Shown here piece after piece: positions 1 to 15,002 of a DNA stretch of 50,343 bases (within the stretch, counting starts at the first letter, position 1; every line of letters begins with the position of its first letter). The notes beneath the pieces were generated by a model that saw only the letters and a list, made by a program, of their open reading frames with translations, was not told where the DNA came from and did not search any database. The stretch lies in the NCBI GenBank assembly GCA_902786815.1, contig CADADV010000006.1, positions 1-50,343 of the forward strand, given 5' to 3'. A program made the translations under genes and the position numbers. This DNA is from an uncultured Eubacteriales bacterium. GTDB taxonomy: Bacteria; Bacillota; Clostridia; Peptostreptococcales; Anaerovoracaceae.

Positions 1-113
<113 letters not shown>

Positions 114-170
114 TTAAAATCCTTTTCCTTTAAACCAAAAGGTGAAACATTAATTGAAACATTAATTATA

Positions 171-2243
171 TTAATTAATTGAATCCACTAGATTGTCCGG
201 TAATTTCTCGAAGTGGTCGAACTGCATGACGTACACGCCTCTTCCTTGTGTCCTTGAACGCAGGTCCGTAGCATATCCGAACATCTCTGCCAAAGGAACG
301 TATCCTCTGATTGCTACGGCGCCGTTGTTCATGTCGGAACCTTCGATTCTGCCTCTTCTCGAGCTGATATCACCGATTACATCGCCCATATATTCATCAG
401 GCACTGTAACTTCGACTTTGAATATCGGCTCCAGAAGTACCGGGTCTGCCTTCCTGGCGGCTTCTCTGAAGGCCATGGAGGCTGCGATCTTGAAGGCCAT
501 TTCAGAAGAGTCAACTTCGTGGTAGGAACCGTCGTAGAGTTCTACGCCTACGTCGACGACCTGATATCCGGCTACAGGGCCGGTCTCAGTTGCTTCTTTG
601 ATACCTTCTTCGATCTTAGGAATATATTCCTTCGGTATTGCGCCGCCGACGATGGAGTTCTTGAATTCGAATCCCTCTCCCGGCTCGCGCGGGTATACCT
701 TGATCTTAACATGACCGTACTGGCCTTTGCCGCCTGACTGTTTGGCGTACTTATGGTCTACATCGACCTCCTTGGTGAGGGTCTCTTTGTAGGATACCTG
801 AGGCTTGCCAACATTGGCCTCCACCTTGAATTCACGCAGAAGTCTGTCCACGATGATTTCCAGATGAAGTTCTCCCATTCCGGCGATGATGGTCTGTCCG
901 GTTTCTTCATTTGTGTAAGTCTTGAATGTCGGGTCTTCCTCGGCGAGCTTCGCCAGAGCGATACCCATCTTTTCCTGTCCTGCCTTTGTCTTAGGCTCTA
1001 TGGCGATTTCGATTACAGGATCAGGGAAATCCATCGACTCGAGGACGATCGCTCTCTTCTCATCGCAGAGCGTGTCGCCCGTTGTAGTGACTTTGAGTCC
1101 TACTGCTGCCGCTATATCGCCAGAGTATACCATATCGATATCCTCTCGCTTGTTCGCGTGCATCTGGAGTATACGTCCGATTCTTTCCTTTTTCTCCTTG
1201 ACCGGGTTGTAGACATAGGAGCCGGAAGCCATCTTTCCGGAATATACTCTGAAATATGCAAGCTTGCCCACATATGGATCAGCCACGATCTTGAATGCGA
1301 GGGCTGAAAATGGGCCATTATCATCCGCAGGTCGTTCTTCTTCTTTGCCTGTCTTCGGCGATACTCCTGTGATAGGCGGAATATCGATCGGTGACGGCAT
1401 GTAGTCGACGACTGCATCGAGCATCATCTGAACACCCTTGTTTTTATATGCGCTCCCGCAAGTGACAGGGACCATATCTCCTGCAATCGTAGCCGTTCTG
1501 ATGACTTTCTTGATTTCGTCCTCAGTGATTTCCTCGCCTTCGAGGTACTTCATCATCAGGTCTTCATCAAGTTCAGATACCGCTTCCAGCAGCTGTTCCC
1601 TCCACATCTGCGCTTCGTCCAGAAGTTCTTCCGGAATCTCGGTCTTCTCGAATTCTTTGCCGAGGTCATCCTTGTAGATCTCAGCCTTCATTTCAATCAG
1701 ATCGATGATGCCGATAAATGTCTCTTCCTTTCCGATTGGAAGCTGGACAGGAACGGCGTTCGCCTTCAGCCTGTCTCTCACCATGTCGACGACTCTGTAG
1801 AAGTCCGCTCCCATGATGTCCATCTTGTTTACGAAGATCATTCTCGGCACACCGTACTTTTCTGCCTGTCTCCACACTGTCTCAGACTGAGGTTCGACCC
1901 CGCCCTTCGCGCAGAGTACTGTGACAGCTCCGTCGAGAACTCTGAGAGACCGCTCAACTTCAACGGTGAAGTCAACGTGTCCCGGAGTGTCGATGATGTT
2001 GATTCTGGTGTCCTTCCATTGGGCTGTAGTAGCAGCAGAGGTGATTGTAATACCACGTTCCTGTTCCTGTTCCATCCAGTCCATTACAGCAGCGCCTTCG
2101 TGGGTCTCACCCAGCTTGTGCGTGCGGCCTGTGTAGAACAGAATTCTTTCGGTTGTCGTTGTCTTACCGGCATCGATGTGTGCCATGATACCGATGTTTC
2201 TTGTCTTCTCCAGCGGAAAACTTCTATTCGACTTTTCTGGCAT
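171..2243 (-). CDS. fusA: Elongation factor G
   Basis: This 690-residue protein is the translocation GTPase that moves tRNA and mRNA through the ribosome and, with RRF, recycles ribosomes. The G1 P-loop AHIDAGKT is at residues 21-28, the G3 motif DTPGH at 85-89 and the G4 motif NKMD at 139-142. The full length matches canonical EF-G with domains G to V. The start ATG follows an AAAGGAGG site. It is third in the str operon, after rpsG (67-base gap) and before tuf. A fusA2-type paralogue is unlikely because of this position and the close match to the standard N-terminal sequence. Confidence 0.98.
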   Translation of the reverse strand: MPEKSNRSFPLEKTRNIGIMAHIDAGKTTTTERILFYTGRTHKLGETHEGAAVMDWMEQEQERGITITSAATTAQWKDTRINIIDTPGHVDFTVEVERSLRVLDGAVTVLCAKGGVEPQSETVWRQAEKYGVPRMIFVNKMDIMGADFYRVVDMVRDRLKANAVPVQLPIGKEETFIGIIDLIEMKAEIYKDDLGKEFEKTEIPEELLDEAQMWREQLLEAVSELDEDLMMKYLEGEEITEDEIKKVIRTATIAGDMVPVTCGSAYKNKGVQMMLDAVVDYMPSPIDIPPITGVSPKTGKEEERPADDNGPFSALAFKIVADPYVGKLAYFRVYSGKMASGSYVYNPVKEKKERIGRILQMHANKREDIDMVYSGDIAAAVGLKVTTTGDTLCDEKRAIVLESMDFPDPVIEIAIEPKTKAGQEKMGIALAKLAEEDPTFKTYTNEETGQTIIAGMGELHLEIIVDRLLREFKVEANVGKPQVSYKETLTKEVDVDHKYAKQSGGKGQYGHVKIKVYPREPGEGFEFKNSIVGGAIPKEYIPKIEEGIKEATETGPVAGYQVVDVGVELYDGSYHEVDSSEMAFKIAASMAFREAARKADPVLLEPIFKVEVTVPDEYMGDVIGDISSRRGRIEGSDMNNGAVAIRGYVPLAEMFGYATDLRSRTQGRGVYVMQFDHFEKLPDNLVDSIN

Positions 2244-2310
2244 TTCTTCCTCCTTTCTGCTTGATTTGCAAAATCAGTAATAATCAGTTATGCAATCCTA
2301 CTGCCCTGCA

Positions 2311-2781
2311 TTAGAATCTGTAATGTGCGAAAGCCTTGTTGGCTTCTGCCATTCTGTGCGTGTCTTCCTTTTTCTTAACGGATGCGCCTGTGTTCTCAGC
2401 AGCGTCCATCAGTTCTTTTGCCAGTCTCTCTGACATTGTCTTCTCGCCTCTGGCTCTGGTGTACTGTGTGAGCCATCTGAGCGCCAATGTCTGACGTCTT
2501 TCTTCTCTTACCGGCATCGGTACCTGGTAGTTTGCACCACCGACACGTCTTGCCTTGACTTCAAGAACCGGCATAATGTTGTTCATCGCTTTTTCGAATA
2601 CTTCCATTGGTTCTTCACCAGTTGTTTCTCTGATCTGGTCGAACGCATTGTACACGATCTTCTGCGCTGTTCCCTTCTTTCCGTCCAGCATGATGCTGTT
2701 GATCAGCTTGGCAACAACGACACTGTCGTATACAGGATCCGGAAGTACTTCACGCTTAGGTACATTTCCTTTTCTTGGCAC
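2311..2781 (-). CDS. rpsG: 30S ribosomal protein S7
   Basis: S7 binds the 3' major domain of 16S rRNA and nucleates assembly of the 30S head. From the chosen GTG start the protein is 156 residues, the usual family length, and begins with the typical [17 protein letters not shown] strong AAGGAGG lies 8 bases before this GTG. The frame stays open upstream to an ATG at 2859, which would add 26 residues; that ATG has a weaker GGAG site and the extension does not look like S7, so I prefer the GTG. The gene follows rpsL after a 156-base spacer and precedes fusA. Confidence 0.95.
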   Translation of the reverse strand: MPRKGNVPKREVLPDPVYDSVVVAKLINSIMLDGKKGTAQKIVYNAFDQIRETTGEEPMEVFEKAMNNIMPVLEVKARRVGGANYQVPMPVREERRQTLALRWLTQYTRARGEKTMSERLAKELMDAAENTGASVKKKEDTHRMAEANKAFAHYRF

Positions 2782-2937
2782 TTCACTTTCCTCCTTAATT
2801 TCTAATTCGGTACTCGTTGACACCCGCCGGATTTTCTTCGGACAGCTTGTATAAAGCATGTCTTACTCCGCCGGCTGCCCCCGTGAGCGCTCCTTTATAT
2901 CTAAAAAAGTTGCGCTACGAATTACCTTGTTGTGTGT

Positions 2938-3351
2938 TTACTTCTTAGGCCGCTTAGCTCCGTACTTGGATCTGGCCTGTCTTCTTTCTGCTACGCCTGC
3001 AGTATCGAGCGTTCCTCTTACGATGTGGTATCTTACACCCGGGAGGTCCTTAACTCTGCCGCCTCTGATCAGTACAACACTGTGCTCCTGAAGGTTGTGA
3101 CCGATTCCAGGAATGTATGCTGTTACTTCAATACCATTTGTGAGACGTACTCTGGCAACCTTTCTAAGAGCTGAATTCGGCTTCTTAGGGGTAACCGTCT
3201 TAACGGAAGTGCAGACTCCACGCTTCTGCGGTGAATTAACATCCGTAGCAACTCTTCTCAGGGAGTTCATTCCCTTGTTCAGAGCCGGTGCAGTTGACTT
3301 CTTCTCGCTGCTTGTTCTGCCATGACGTACAAGCTGGTTGATTGTAGGCAT
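2938..3351 (-). CDS. rpsL: 30S ribosomal protein S12
   Basis: S12 lies at the decoding centre and contributes to tRNA selection accuracy. The 137-residue protein begins [12 protein letters not shown], the standard S12 start. A few extra in-frame codons upstream are rejected because the ATG at 3351 has its own GGAG site and matches the family. The lysines linked to streptomycin response are unmodified, in the segments [11 protein letters not shown] and [13 protein letters not shown], so no resistance substitution is visible there. It is the first gene of the str operon, with a promoter about 70 bases upstream. Confidence 0.97.
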   Translation of the reverse strand: MPTINQLVRHGRTSSEKKSTAPALNKGMNSLRRVATDVNSPQKRGVCTSVKTVTPKKPNSALRKVARVRLTNGIEVTAYIPGIGHNLQEHSVVLIRGGRVKDLPGVRYHIVRGTLDTAGVAERRQARSKYGAKRPKK

Positions 3352-3417
3352 CCTTTTTCTCCTTTCTTCCAAAATTTCAGGCTAAAAATGGGCATACTAA
3401 GCCCACAGCCGTTGACC

Positions 3418-3447
3418 ATTGTATCATGCAAAACCCCTGCATGTCAA
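3418..3447 (-). promoter_or_regulatory. Sigma-A type promoter of the str operon
   Basis: On the minus strand a perfect -35 TTGACA (3442-3447) is followed after 18 bases by TACAAT (3418-3423), a five-of-six match to the -10 consensus. Transcription would start near 3411, giving a leader of about 60 bases before rpsL. The leader holds a small GGGC/GCCC hairpin. The promoter suggests that rpsL-rpsG-fusA-tuf can be expressed separately from rpoBC. Confidence 0.8.
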
Positions 3448-3678
3448 CGATTTTATCAATCTATGACTCAAGAAAGCCGGCGACTGAAGCAACGCGCTGT
3501 ACTCCGCAGAAACGGCTGCGATTTCAATAAGGTTTGATGACGGGAACTTAGAAATGTCGTGGCGGTGGTTCGCCCGAGATTTCTTAGTGATCCGGCATCA
3601 GGGCTTATTAGAAATCACCCGTTTCGAGGACATCAGCAAATTGCTTCAGCCACCGGCTAATTGTAATTATTGATTTAT
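3448..3678 (-). repeat. rpoC-rpsL intergenic region with inverted repeat
   Basis: The spacer between rpoC and the rpsL promoter has no convincing gene. It holds an imperfect inverted repeat: CTTAGAAAT at 3547-3555 faces ATTTCTTAG at 3579-3587 (one mismatch), with inner arms GGCG at 3561-3564 and CGCC at 3571-3574. A further TTAGAAAT copy lies near 3608-3615. No T-run follows the hairpin on the minus strand, so it is not a canonical intrinsic terminator. I cannot assign a function. Confidence 0.5.
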
Positions 3679-7407
<3,729 letters not shown>

Positions 7408-7425
7408 TTTGTTTACCCCCTTCTA

Positions 7426-10400
7426 TTAGTCTTCCGCCGGATCAACATCGGATCCGCTGTCTGCCTGTTCTATCGCTTCGATATCACGTTCATCAAGGTC
7501 TCTGATCTCTTCCTCCTCGATGATCTCGAAGTTCTCTTCTTCGTCTTCGTCTAAGTCGTCAGCGTAGAATTCGTCTTCTTCCTCTTCTTCGGGCTCTTCA
7601 TACTCAGCGGCGGCTTCCTCCTCGAGTCTTCTGGCGTCGATCTCACGGTCAACCATTCTCTCGATTGCTGCGATGCCTTCCGCTTCTGTTTCTTCCTTGA
7701 TCTCGATTTCTTCGCTGTTTTCATCCAGCACCTTGATATCAAGGCAAAGGCTCTGCATTTCCTTGATGAGTACCTTGAAGGACTCAGGAATGCCCGGTTC
7801 AGGAATATTCTCGCCCTTAACGATTGCTTCGTATGTCTTGACACGTCCTACGATATCGTCGGACTTGACGGTCAGGATCTCCTGCAGCGTGTAGGCTGCG
7901 CCGTACGCTTCCAGGGCCCATACTTCCATCTCTCCGAAACGCTGTCCGCCGAACTGGGCTTTACCGCCGAGCGGCTGCTGCGTTACGAGGGAGTACGGTC
8001 CTACGGAACGTGCGTGGATCTTGTCGTCGACCAGGTGGTGCAGCTTGAGCATGTACATGTAGCCGACGGTTACAGGATTGTCGAAGTACTCTCCTGTTCT
8101 GCCGTCTCTCAGTCTCAGCTTACCTGTCTCACTGTATCCTGTTTCCTCAAGCAGACTGATAATGTCCTTCTCGTTGGCACCGTCGAATACCGGTGTCGCG
8201 ATATACCAATCTTTCTTCTTTGCTGCCAGGCCCAGATGAACTTCCAGTACCTGTCCGACGTTCATACGGGAAGGTACGCCCAGAGGATTCAGCATGACCT
8301 GCAGGGACTGTCCGTCTTCCAGGAACGGCATATCGTTCTCCGGAAGGATTCTGGAGATAACGCCCTTGTTGCCGTGTCTTCCGGCCATCTTGTCGCCGAC
8401 CTGGATCTTTCTCTTCGTTGCGATGTAAACTCTGACCAGTTTGTTTACGCCCGGTGAAAGTTCGTCGCCGTTTTCTCTTGAGAAGATCTTGACGTCAACT
8501 ACGATACCTGTTTCTCCGTGCGGAACCTTCAGGGAAGTGTCTCTGACTTCTCTGGCCTTCTCGCCGAAGATGGCTCTCAGAAGTCTTTCTTCCGCTGTCA
8601 GCTCTGTTTCGCCCTTCGGGGTGACCTTGCCGACCAGAATGTCGCCCGAATCAACTTCCGCGCCGATTCTGACGATACCTTCTTCGTCCAGATCCTTGAG
8701 TGCGTCTTCGCCCACGTTCGGGATATCTCTCGTGATTTCTTCCGGTCCGAGCTTCGTGTCCCTGGCTTCGGACTCGTATTTTTCAATATGGATGGACGTA
8801 AGAACGTCTTCCATGATCAGTCTTTCGTTGAGGATGATCGCGTCCTCGTAGTTGTAGCCTTCCCACGTCATGAAGCCGATGAGAAGGTTTTTGCCCAGAG
8901 CAACTTCGCCGTTGGCTGTAGACGGACCGTCAGCAATGACTTCGCCTGCGTCTACATGCTCGTCCTTGAAGACGATCGGTCTCTGGTTGATGCAGGTTCC
9001 CTGGTTCGAACGCTTGAACTTGAGGAGTGTGTAGTTATCCACACCTTCGCCGTCATCACGGGTGATTTTGATTCTGGTTGCATCAACGAAGGAAACCGTT
9101 CCTGCATGCTTTGCCAGCTGTACAACGCCGGAGTCTCTGGCAGCCTTGTATTCGATGCCTGTGCCGACCATCGGCGCCTCCGTAACCATAAGAGGAACAG
9201 CCTGACGCTGCATGTTGGAGCCCATCAGCGCACGGTTGGCGTCGTCGTTCTCAAGGAACGGGATCATTGCTGTGGCTACGGATACTACCTGCTTCGGTGA
9301 TACGTCCATGTAGTCTACAGCTTCTCTCGGAACCAGGTCGATGTCGCCGCCCTTGCCTCTGGCTGCAACCTTGAAGTTGAGGAAATGACCCTCGCTGTCA
9401 AGCGGTTCATTCGCCTGTGCTACGATCTTGTCTTCCTCGTCGTCGGCGGTCAGATAGTGGATCTCTTCCGTGACGATTCCTGTTTCTTTATCTACAACTC
9501 TGTACGGAGTCTCGATGAAACCGTACTGGTTAATGACGCCATAAGTCGTCAGAGAACCGATCAGTCCGATGTTCGGACCTTCAGGTGTCTCGATCGGGCA
9601 CATTCTTCCGTAATGAGAATGATGGACGTCTCTGACCTCAAATCCGGCTCTTTCTCTGGAAAGGCCGCCCGGACCCAGGGCTGACAGCCTTCTCTTATGT
9701 GTCAGCTCTGCCAGCGGGTTTGTCTGGTCCATGAACTGCGACAGCTGGGAACTTCCGAAGAACTCCTTGACTGCTGCTGTCACCGGTCTGATGTTCATCA
9801 GGGACTGCGGTGTTACCTCCGCGATGTCCTGCGTGTTCATTCTTTCTTTGATGGTTCTCTCCATTCTGGTCAGACCGATTCTGATCTGATTCTGGAGAAG
9901 TTCGCCGACTGTTCTGAGTCTTCTGTTGCCCAGATGGTCGATGTCGTCCGTATTGCCGATACCATAGTTCAGGTTGAGCAGATAGCTGACGGACGCAACA
10001 ATGTCAGCGACCAGAATGTGCTTCGGAGACAGTTCGTTTTTGCGCAGTTTCAGCACTTCTCTGATTTCGTCCTGTCCGGCTTCTGCATTCTCTTCCAGGA
10101 TCTCCATCAGGACAGGATAGTACACTCTGTCTGCGATCTTCAGATCTGAAATGTCGAATTCGATGTACTGATCGATATCTACGAACTGGTTTCCGATGAC
10201 CTTTGTCGACTGGTTTTCATCAAGGTTGCTGCGCACCATAACAGCATCCACACCGGCGTTTTCGATCTGGCGGGCCAGCTCCTTGCTGATCTGCTGTCCC
10301 TTCTCGGCCAGGATCTCACCTGTGTTAGGATCTGTTACGTCTTCGGCAACAACATTACCGGCCAGTCTGTTGTAAAGGCCCAGCTTCTTGTTGTATTTAT

Positions 10401-11223
10401 ATCTTCCGACCTTAGCGAGATCGTAACGCTTCGGATCGAAGAACATGGAATTAAAGAGCTGTGTGGCACTCTCTGTTGTCGGAGGTTCGCCAGGTCTCAG
10501 TCTCTTATAGATTTCCTTGATACCGTCTTCATGGTTCTTGGTTGGATCCTTATCGAAGGTTCTGAGGATCCTCGGTTCCTCTCCCAGAAGGTTGATGATT
10601 TCTTCGTCCGTGCCATAACCGATCGCTCTCAGCAGGGTGGTGATCGGCTGCTTACGGTTTCTGTCTACTCTGACAGAAAGGACTTCGTTGGAGTCCGTTT
10701 CATATTCAAGCCATGCACCTCTGTTAGGAATCACCTGTGTCGAAAACAGGTTCTTACCGGACTTGTCGATTTCCTTATCATAATAAGGTCCCGGCGAACG
10801 TACGAGCTGTGTAACGACGACTCTTTCAGCACCGTTGTATATAAAGGTACCTTTTTCTGTCATGAGAGGGAAATCTCCCATGAAAACTTCCTGGTCCTTT
10901 ACTTCCTTGATGTCACCATTCTCTTTGTTGATGAGTCTTACTTTGACCTTCAGAGGCGCAGCATAAGTCACGTCACGTTCCTTGCACTCCTCCTGGCCGT
11001 ACTTCGGTGGATCTGAAAGTGAATAGTCGATGAATTCGAGAACGAGATTATCTGAGTATTCCTTGATCGGTGAAACGTCCTCAAAAACCTCACGAAGACC
11101 TTCTTCAACAAACCATTTGTAGGAATCTGTCTGAATCTGAATGAGATTCGGCATCTCCGCTACTTCGTTTATCTTAGAGAAGGTCATTCGCTCTGTTCTT
11201 CCTAATTTGATAGGATTTGGCAT
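7426..11223 (-). CDS. rpoB: DNA-directed RNA polymerase subunit beta
   Basis: This 1265-residue protein is the beta subunit of RNA polymerase. The rifampicin region reads [20 protein letters not shown] followed by [11 protein letters not shown], with the usual resistance positions (Gln, Asp, His and Ser) all wild type. The C-terminus ends in a very acidic extension of about 60-70 residues with long Glu/Asp runs. The ATG at 11223 is preferred over an in-frame GTG nine bases upstream, because the AAGGAG site overlaps that GTG and is correctly spaced for the ATG. The gene has its own promoter and is separated from rplJL by the riboflavin operon. Confidence 0.98.
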   Translation of the reverse strand: MPNPIKLGRTERMTFSKINEVAEMPNLIQIQTDSYKWFVEEGLREVFEDVSPIKEYSDNLVLEFIDYSLSDPPKYGQEECKERDVTYAAPLKVKVRLINKENGDIKEVKDQEVFMGDFPLMTEKGTFIYNGAERVVVTQLVRSPGPYYDKEIDKSGKNLFSTQVIPNRGAWLEYETDSNEVLSVRVDRNRKQPITTLLRAIGYGTDEEIINLLGEEPRILRTFDKDPTKNHEDGIKEIYKRLRPGEPPTTESATQLFNSMFFDPKRYDLAKVGRYKYNKKLGLYNRLAGNVVAEDVTDPNTGEILAEKGQQISKELARQIENAGVDAVMVRSNLDENQSTKVIGNQFVDIDQYIEFDISDLKIADRVYYPVLMEILEENAEAGQDEIREVLKLRKNELSPKHILVADIVASVSYLLNLNYGIGNTDDIDHLGNRRLRTVGELLQNQIRIGLTRMERTIKERMNTQDIAEVTPQSLMNIRPVTAAVKEFFGSSQLSQFMDQTNPLAELTHKRRLSALGPGGLSRERAGFEVRDVHHSHYGRMCPIETPEGPNIGLIGSLTTYGVINQYGFIETPYRVVDKETGIVTEEIHYLTADDEEDKIVAQANEPLDSEGHFLNFKVAARGKGGDIDLVPREAVDYMDVSPKQVVSVATAMIPFLENDDANRALMGSNMQRQAVPLMVTEAPMVGTGIEYKAARDSGVVQLAKHAGTVSFVDATRIKITRDDGEGVDNYTLLKFKRSNQGTCINQRPIVFKDEHVDAGEVIADGPSTANGEVALGKNLLIGFMTWEGYNYEDAIILNERLIMEDVLTSIHIEKYESEARDTKLGPEEITRDIPNVGEDALKDLDEEGIVRIGAEVDSGDILVGKVTPKGETELTAEERLLRAIFGEKAREVRDTSLKVPHGETGIVVDVKIFSRENGDELSPGVNKLVRVYIATKRKIQVGDKMAGRHGNKGVISRILPENDMPFLEDGQSLQVMLNPLGVPSRMNVGQVLEVHLGLAAKKKDWYIATPVFDGANEKDIISLLEETGYSETGKLRLRDGRTGEYFDNPVTVGYMYMLKLHHLVDDKIHARSVGPYSLVTQQPLGGKAQFGGQRFGEMEVWALEAYGAAYTLQEILTVKSDDIVGRVKTYEAIVKGENIPEPGIPESFKVLIKEMQSLCLDIKVLDENSEEIEIKEETEAEGIAAIERMVDREIDARRLEEEAAAEYEEPEEEEEDEFYADDLDEDEEENFEIIEEEEIRDLDERDIEAIEQADSGSDVDPAED

Positions 11224-11274
11224 TATTATCACTCCTTATTAGCTTAACAAACTACAATTACAGGGCAATTTAAT

Positions 11275-11303
11275 AATATAGCACTAAGTTGTCAAGGTGT
11301 CAA
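11275..11303 (-). promoter_or_regulatory. Sigma-A type promoter of rpoBC
   Basis: On the minus strand TTGACA (11298-11303) is followed after exactly 17 bases by TATATT (11275-11280). A second TTGACA overlaps the spacer two bases after the first. Transcription would start near 11268, about 45 bases before the rpoB ATG. Such a strong promoter is expected if rpoBC is not simply read from rplJL, because the riboswitch-controlled rib operon lies in between. Confidence 0.85.
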
Positions 11304-11337
11304 GAAGTTTTAGCCGGTATATGAAATTTTTTTGATT

Positions 11338-11805
11338 CTATTTTTCGATGTTTTTGATCAGGTTGATCATCTCGATCGCTGAGCAAGCTGCGTCGTATCC
11401 TTTGTTACCCGCCTTTGTTCCGGCGCGCTCGATCGCCTGCTCGATGGTGTCTGTCGTCACGATCCCGAAGAGTGTCGGTACGCCTGTGGCCAGTCCGACC
11501 TGCGCGATGCCTTTGCTTGTCTCCGCACAGACCAGATCGTAGTGACTTGTGGAGCCTTTGATGACTGCGCCCAGGCAGATAACAGCATCATACTTTCCGG
11601 ATTCGGCCATTTTCTTGGCGATGATCGGGATCTCGAACGCACCCGGCACCCACGCCAGATCGATGTCCTCATCCTTCACCCCATGGCGGACGAGAGCATC
11701 ACAAGCCCCGCCGATCAGCTTCGATACGATGAATTCGTTGAACCTTGCTGCCACGATTCCGACTTTGATTTCTTTTGCTACTACATTTCCTTCTAACTTA
11801 TTCAT
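11338..11805 (-). CDS. ribH: 6,7-dimethyl-8-ribityllumazine synthase
   Basis: RibH condenses 5-amino-6-ribitylamino-uracil with dihydroxybutanone phosphate to give lumazine, the penultimate step of riboflavin synthesis. The 155-residue protein matches the family length. It has the conserved RFNEFIV segment near residue 21, PGAFEIP at 54-60 and KGSTSHYD with the catalytic His at 88. A strong AAGGAGG precedes the ATG. It is the last gene of the rib operon, 25 bases after ribBA. No obvious intrinsic terminator lies between its stop and the rpoB promoter. Confidence 0.97.
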   Translation of the reverse strand: MNKLEGNVVAKEIKVGIVAARFNEFIVSKLIGGACDALVRHGVKDEDIDLAWVPGAFEIPIIAKKMAESGKYDAVICLGAVIKGSTSHYDLVCAETSKGIAQVGLATGVPTLFGIVTTDTIEQAIERAGTKAGNKGYDAACSAIEMINLIKNIEK

Positions 11806-11829
11806 GGTTTCTCCCTCCTTGATAACGAT

Positions 11830-13035
11830 CTATTCGTAATCGGTCATATGATCCATTTTTTCCTGCTTTGTTTTGAGATACAGATAGTCGTATTTCTGCG
11901 GCCGGATCTGGATCGGCACGCGTTCTTCGATGGTGATGCCGTAGCCTGCCAGGCCGGTGATCTTCTTAGGGTTGTTCGTCAACAGACGCAGACGTTTCGC
12001 GCCGATGTCCCGCAGGATCTGTGCGCCGATTCCGTATTCCCTCATATCCGCCGGGAATCCCAGCATGATGTTTGCCTCCACAGTATCATATCCCTGCTCC
12101 TGCAGTTCATAAGCCTTGAGCTTATTGAGCAGGCCGATTCCCCTGCCCTCCTGCCGCAGGTACAGCAGAACACCTCTGCCTTCTTTGGCGATCATCCGCA
12201 TGGCCTGATGGAGCTGCTCGCCGCAGTCACAGCGGCTGGAGCCGAACACATCTCCGGTCAGACATTCCGAGTGGACGCGGCATAATACCGGTTCGCCATT
12301 GGCCACATCTCCCATCACGAGCGCCACATGGTGGTCGCCATTGAGCAGGTTCTCGTAACCCATGATCTCGAACTCGCCGAATTTCGTCGGCAGCTTTGCG
12401 TCCGCCTCTCTGCGCACCAGGCTTTCATGCGCCAGCCTGTAACGGATGATCTCGTCCACGGTGATGACCGTCAGGTCTCTCTCTTCTGCAAACTCCAGAA
12501 GCTCCGTGGTGCGCATCATGGTCCCGTCCTCACGCATGATCTCACAGCAAAGGCCGCAAGGCTTCAGTCCGGCAAGTTTCATCAGGTCCACAGTCGCTTC
12601 CGTATGGCCGTCCCTGACCAGCACGCCGCCTTCTCTTGCCCGCAGCGGGAACATGTGCCCCGGTCTTCTGAAATCCTGCGGACGCACGCCGTCCTCAACG
12701 CACTTCATCGCTGTATAGGACCGCTCTGCCGCCGAGATTCCTGTCGTAGTGTCCACGTGATCGATCGACACGGTGAACGCGGTGCTGTGGTTGTCGGTGT
12801 TCACGCCGACCATCTGCTCGAGCCCTAATTCTTCACACATCTCGCCGCTCATCGGCATGCAGATGAGCCCCTTGGCGTCTGTGGCCATCATATTGACGTT
12901 CTCCGTTGTCGCAAACTCGGCAGCGCAGATCAGATCGCCTTCATTCTCCCTGTCCGGATCGTCGATAACCAGAATGACTTTGCCTTCTTTGATGTCGCGC
13001 AGAGCTTCTTCGATTGTTCCGATTTCCTTTGTCAT
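11830..13035 (-). CDS. ribBA: Bifunctional DHBP synthase / GTP cyclohydrolase II
   Basis: This 401-residue fusion catalyses the two entry reactions of riboflavin synthesis. The N-terminal half (about 1-200) is 3,4-dihydroxy-2-butanone 4-phosphate synthase with the acidic metal-binding loop DDPDREN at 25-31. The C-terminal half is GTP cyclohydrolase II with zinc ligands C258, C269 and C271 ([17 protein letters not shown]) and the segment RQEGRGIGL. Both active sites look intact. GGAGG precedes the ATG. It lies between ribE (23-base gap) and ribH in the riboswitch-controlled operon. Confidence 0.97.
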   Translation of the reverse strand: MTKEIGTIEEALRDIKEGKVILVIDDPDRENEGDLICAAEFATTENVNMMATDAKGLICMPMSGEMCEELGLEQMVGVNTDNHSTAFTVSIDHVDTTTGISAAERSYTAMKCVEDGVRPQDFRRPGHMFPLRAREGGVLVRDGHTEATVDLMKLAGLKPCGLCCEIMREDGTMMRTTELLEFAEERDLTVITVDEIIRYRLAHESLVRREADAKLPTKFGEFEIMGYENLLNGDHHVALVMGDVANGEPVLCRVHSECLTGDVFGSSRCDCGEQLHQAMRMIAKEGRGVLLYLRQEGRGIGLLNKLKAYELQEQGYDTVEANIMLGFPADMREYGIGAQILRDIGAKRLRLLTNNPKKITGLAGYGITIEERVPIQIRPQKYDYLYLKTKQEKMDHMTDYE

Positions 13036-13058
13036 TTCGATTCCTCCAATGCTGTTTC

Positions 13059-13712
13059 CTATATGAACCCGTTCTCGCGCAGAAAGTCTTCTGTGAGTCC
13101 GCGGGATCCGCCCGCCTCCTCCGGCTCCGGCCTCATCAGCTTCTCAACGTACTTGCCGACGATGTCCGTCTCCAGATTCACAGCGTCTCCCTCCCTGAGG
13201 TACTGCAGCGTTGTCTCTTTCTGCGTGTGGGGTATGATCGACACACTGAACGTTTTATCATCTGTCCGCGCCACAGTCAGGCTGATGCCGTCAATGGCGA
13301 TTGATCCTTTCTCAACGATGTAACGCAAAAGCTTCGGCGCGGCTTCGATCTGATACCATATAGCGTTCTCGTCTTTCGTAATGCTTTTGACCGTTCCTGT
13401 TCCGTCGATATGGCCGGACACAATGTGCCCGCCGAATCTGCCGTCCGCCGGCATGGCACGTTCCAGGTTCACATGGCTTCCCGCCGCCATCCTTCCGAGT
13501 GCGCTGCGATCCAGTGTTTCCGGCATCGCATCCGCTGTGAAATAGGTGCTGCCGAGCGATGTGGCTGTCAGGCACACGCCGCTGACCGCGATGCTGTCCC
13601 CGATCCGGCTCCCCTCGAGGACACGGCTGCACTCTATAGTCAGGACACAGGAATTGCCGCTTCTTCTGATTCCTTTCAGTATTCCGATTTCCTCTATGAG
13701 TCCTGTGAACAT
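13059..13712 (-). CDS. ribE: Riboflavin synthase, alpha subunit
   Basis: RibE dismutates two lumazine molecules to riboflavin. The 217-residue protein begins [10 protein letters not shown], the family signature, and has two homologous lumazine-binding halves (about 1-98 and 99-195), the second opening with GHIDGTG. The start is fixed by a ribosome-binding site AAGGAGG inside the last ribD codons, and the ATG directly follows the ribD TAA, so the two are translationally coupled. It works in sequence with RibD, RibBA and RibH. Confidence 0.97.
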   Translation of the reverse strand: MFTGLIEEIGILKGIRRSGNSCVLTIECSRVLEGSRIGDSIAVSGVCLTATSLGSTYFTADAMPETLDRSALGRMAAGSHVNLERAMPADGRFGGHIVSGHIDGTGTVKSITKDENAIWYQIEAAPKLLRYIVEKGSIAIDGISLTVARTDDKTFSVSIIPHTQKETTLQYLREGDAVNLETDIVGKYVEKLMRPEPEEAGGSRGLTEDFLRENGFI

Positions 13713-14870
13713 TTACGTAACCTCCTTGCTGCGCATCCGTGCAGGATATTCAGGGTATCCTGTGATGCAACAGTCTTCTCCAACCGTACTGACCGTCATG
13801 TTCTTAAGCCGCACGGCGCCTGCCATACTCTCTGCTCCCCGTCCCCCTACCGGTGACGGTGCGTCTTGTCCGCCGATGATCACGCCGCCGACATACGCAT
13901 AGACTTTGTCCACGATTCCTGACGCAAAAGCATCCGCGTTGATTTTGCTTCCTCCTTCGATGAGCACGCTGTCGATTTTCCGCCCGCCCAGCTGCGCCAT
14001 GAGGTTCTTCAAATCGACCTTGGCATAGCTGCTGTTTCCGTCTGCAGCGGCCGGCGTCTGCAGGACAGTCACGCCCGCTGCGGCGAGCCGGTCCGCCTTT
14101 GCGCGGCCTTCGTCTGTTTCCGCGGTTTCTTCCACTGTGCATACGATGGTCGGGACCTTGCCTGCGGTCCTGACGATCTGCGAATCCATAGGGATCCGCA
14201 AGTGTGCGTCGCAGATGATCCTGACCGGATCGACCCCTTCCTCTTCCCGGCAGTTAAGCATGGGATCGTCCACCAGAACGGTTCCGATCCCTGCCAGGAT
14301 CCCGCTGTAGCGTTTGCGGAGCATGTGCACCTGTTTCCTGGCAGTCTCGCCCGTGATCCACTTGGAATCGCCGGATGCGCATGCGATCCTGCCGTCCGCG
14401 GACATGGCGTATTTGGCTGCGACAAAAGGTCTTCCCGTACTTATATAATGGAAGAATACTTCATTGAGCTTCCGGCACTCTTCTTCCAGGATCCCGGATT
14501 CAACTTCAATGCCATGTTCGCGCAAAATCTTCACGCCCCCGCCTGCGACTTTGGGATTGGGGTCCACGTTTCCGATGAAAACGCGGCTTATTTTCTTCTC
14601 AATGATGATCTCCGTGCACGGAGGGGTTTTGCCGTAGTGACAGCACGGTTCCAGGGTAACGTAAAGATCGGCCCCCGCCGGATCCTCCCCGCAACGCAAA
14701 AGCGCGTTTCGTTCCGCGTGGTATTCGCCGTATTTCTCATGATACCCTTCGCTGATGATGCGCCCGTCCTTGACGACGACGCAGCCGACCATGGGGTTCG
14801 GATTTGTCCTGCCTTCCCCCATGCGCGCCAGCTCGAGGGCTCTTCTCATGTAGTTTTCTTTCGTTTCCAT
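13713..14870 (-). CDS. ribD: Riboflavin biosynthesis deaminase/reductase
   Basis: RibD performs the second and third steps of the GTP branch of riboflavin synthesis: deamination of the pyrimidine and reduction of the ribose. The 385-residue protein has an N-terminal cytidine-deaminase-like zinc domain, with H51 in HAERNAL and C76 and C85 in PCCHYGKTPPC. The C-terminal reductase domain starts near residue 150 (AAKYAMSADGRIA). It is the first gene of the rib operon. Its ATG lies 34 bases after the intrinsic terminator controlled by the FMN riboswitch. Confidence 0.97.
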   Translation of the reverse strand: METKENYMRRALELARMGEGRTNPNPMVGCVVVKDGRIISEGYHEKYGEYHAERNALLRCGEDPAGADLYVTLEPCCHYGKTPPCTEIIIEKKISRVFIGNVDPNPKVAGGGVKILREHGIEVESGILEEECRKLNEVFFHYISTGRPFVAAKYAMSADGRIACASGDSKWITGETARKQVHMLRKRYSGILAGIGTVLVDDPMLNCREEEGVDPVRIICDAHLRIPMDSQIVRTAGKVPTIVCTVEETAETDEGRAKADRLAAAGVTVLQTPAAADGNSSYAKVDLKNLMAQLGGRKIDSVLIEGGSKINADAFASGIVDKVYAYVGGVIIGGQDAPSPVGGRGAESMAGAVRLKNMTVSTVGEDCCITGYPEYPARMRSKEVT

Positions 14871-14904
14871 CTTATTTCCTGTTCAAACCTGCCTCTTGCT
14901 CAAA

Positions 14905-14938
14905 CGAAAAACAGACCCTGTGAATAATCCACAGGGTC
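14905..14938 (-). terminator. Riboswitch-controlled intrinsic terminator before ribD
   Basis: A nine-base-pair stem, GACCCTGTG against CACAGGGTC (14914-14922 and 14930-14938), has a seven-base loop. It is followed on the minus strand by TG and then TTTTT. It lies between the FMN riboswitch and the ribD start, as expected for the OFF expression platform of a transcription-attenuating riboswitch. Confidence 0.93.
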
Positions 14939-15002
14939 CGGTAAACGAATTGGTGCAATGCGTTGCTGCAGCACGTCGCCGCATCGCAAGCATTGCTCAC
15001 AA

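Noticed and set aside
3540-3660. Spacer repeat region as an rRNA or tRNA fragment
   Set aside because: No conserved rRNA block or cloverleaf pairing could be built; only inverted TTAGAAAT repeats are seen.
13804-14425. Minus-strand out-of-frame open readings inside ribD
   Set aside because: They are Arg-rich shadow frames of ribD in a GC-rich stretch and lack starts with ribosome-binding sites.
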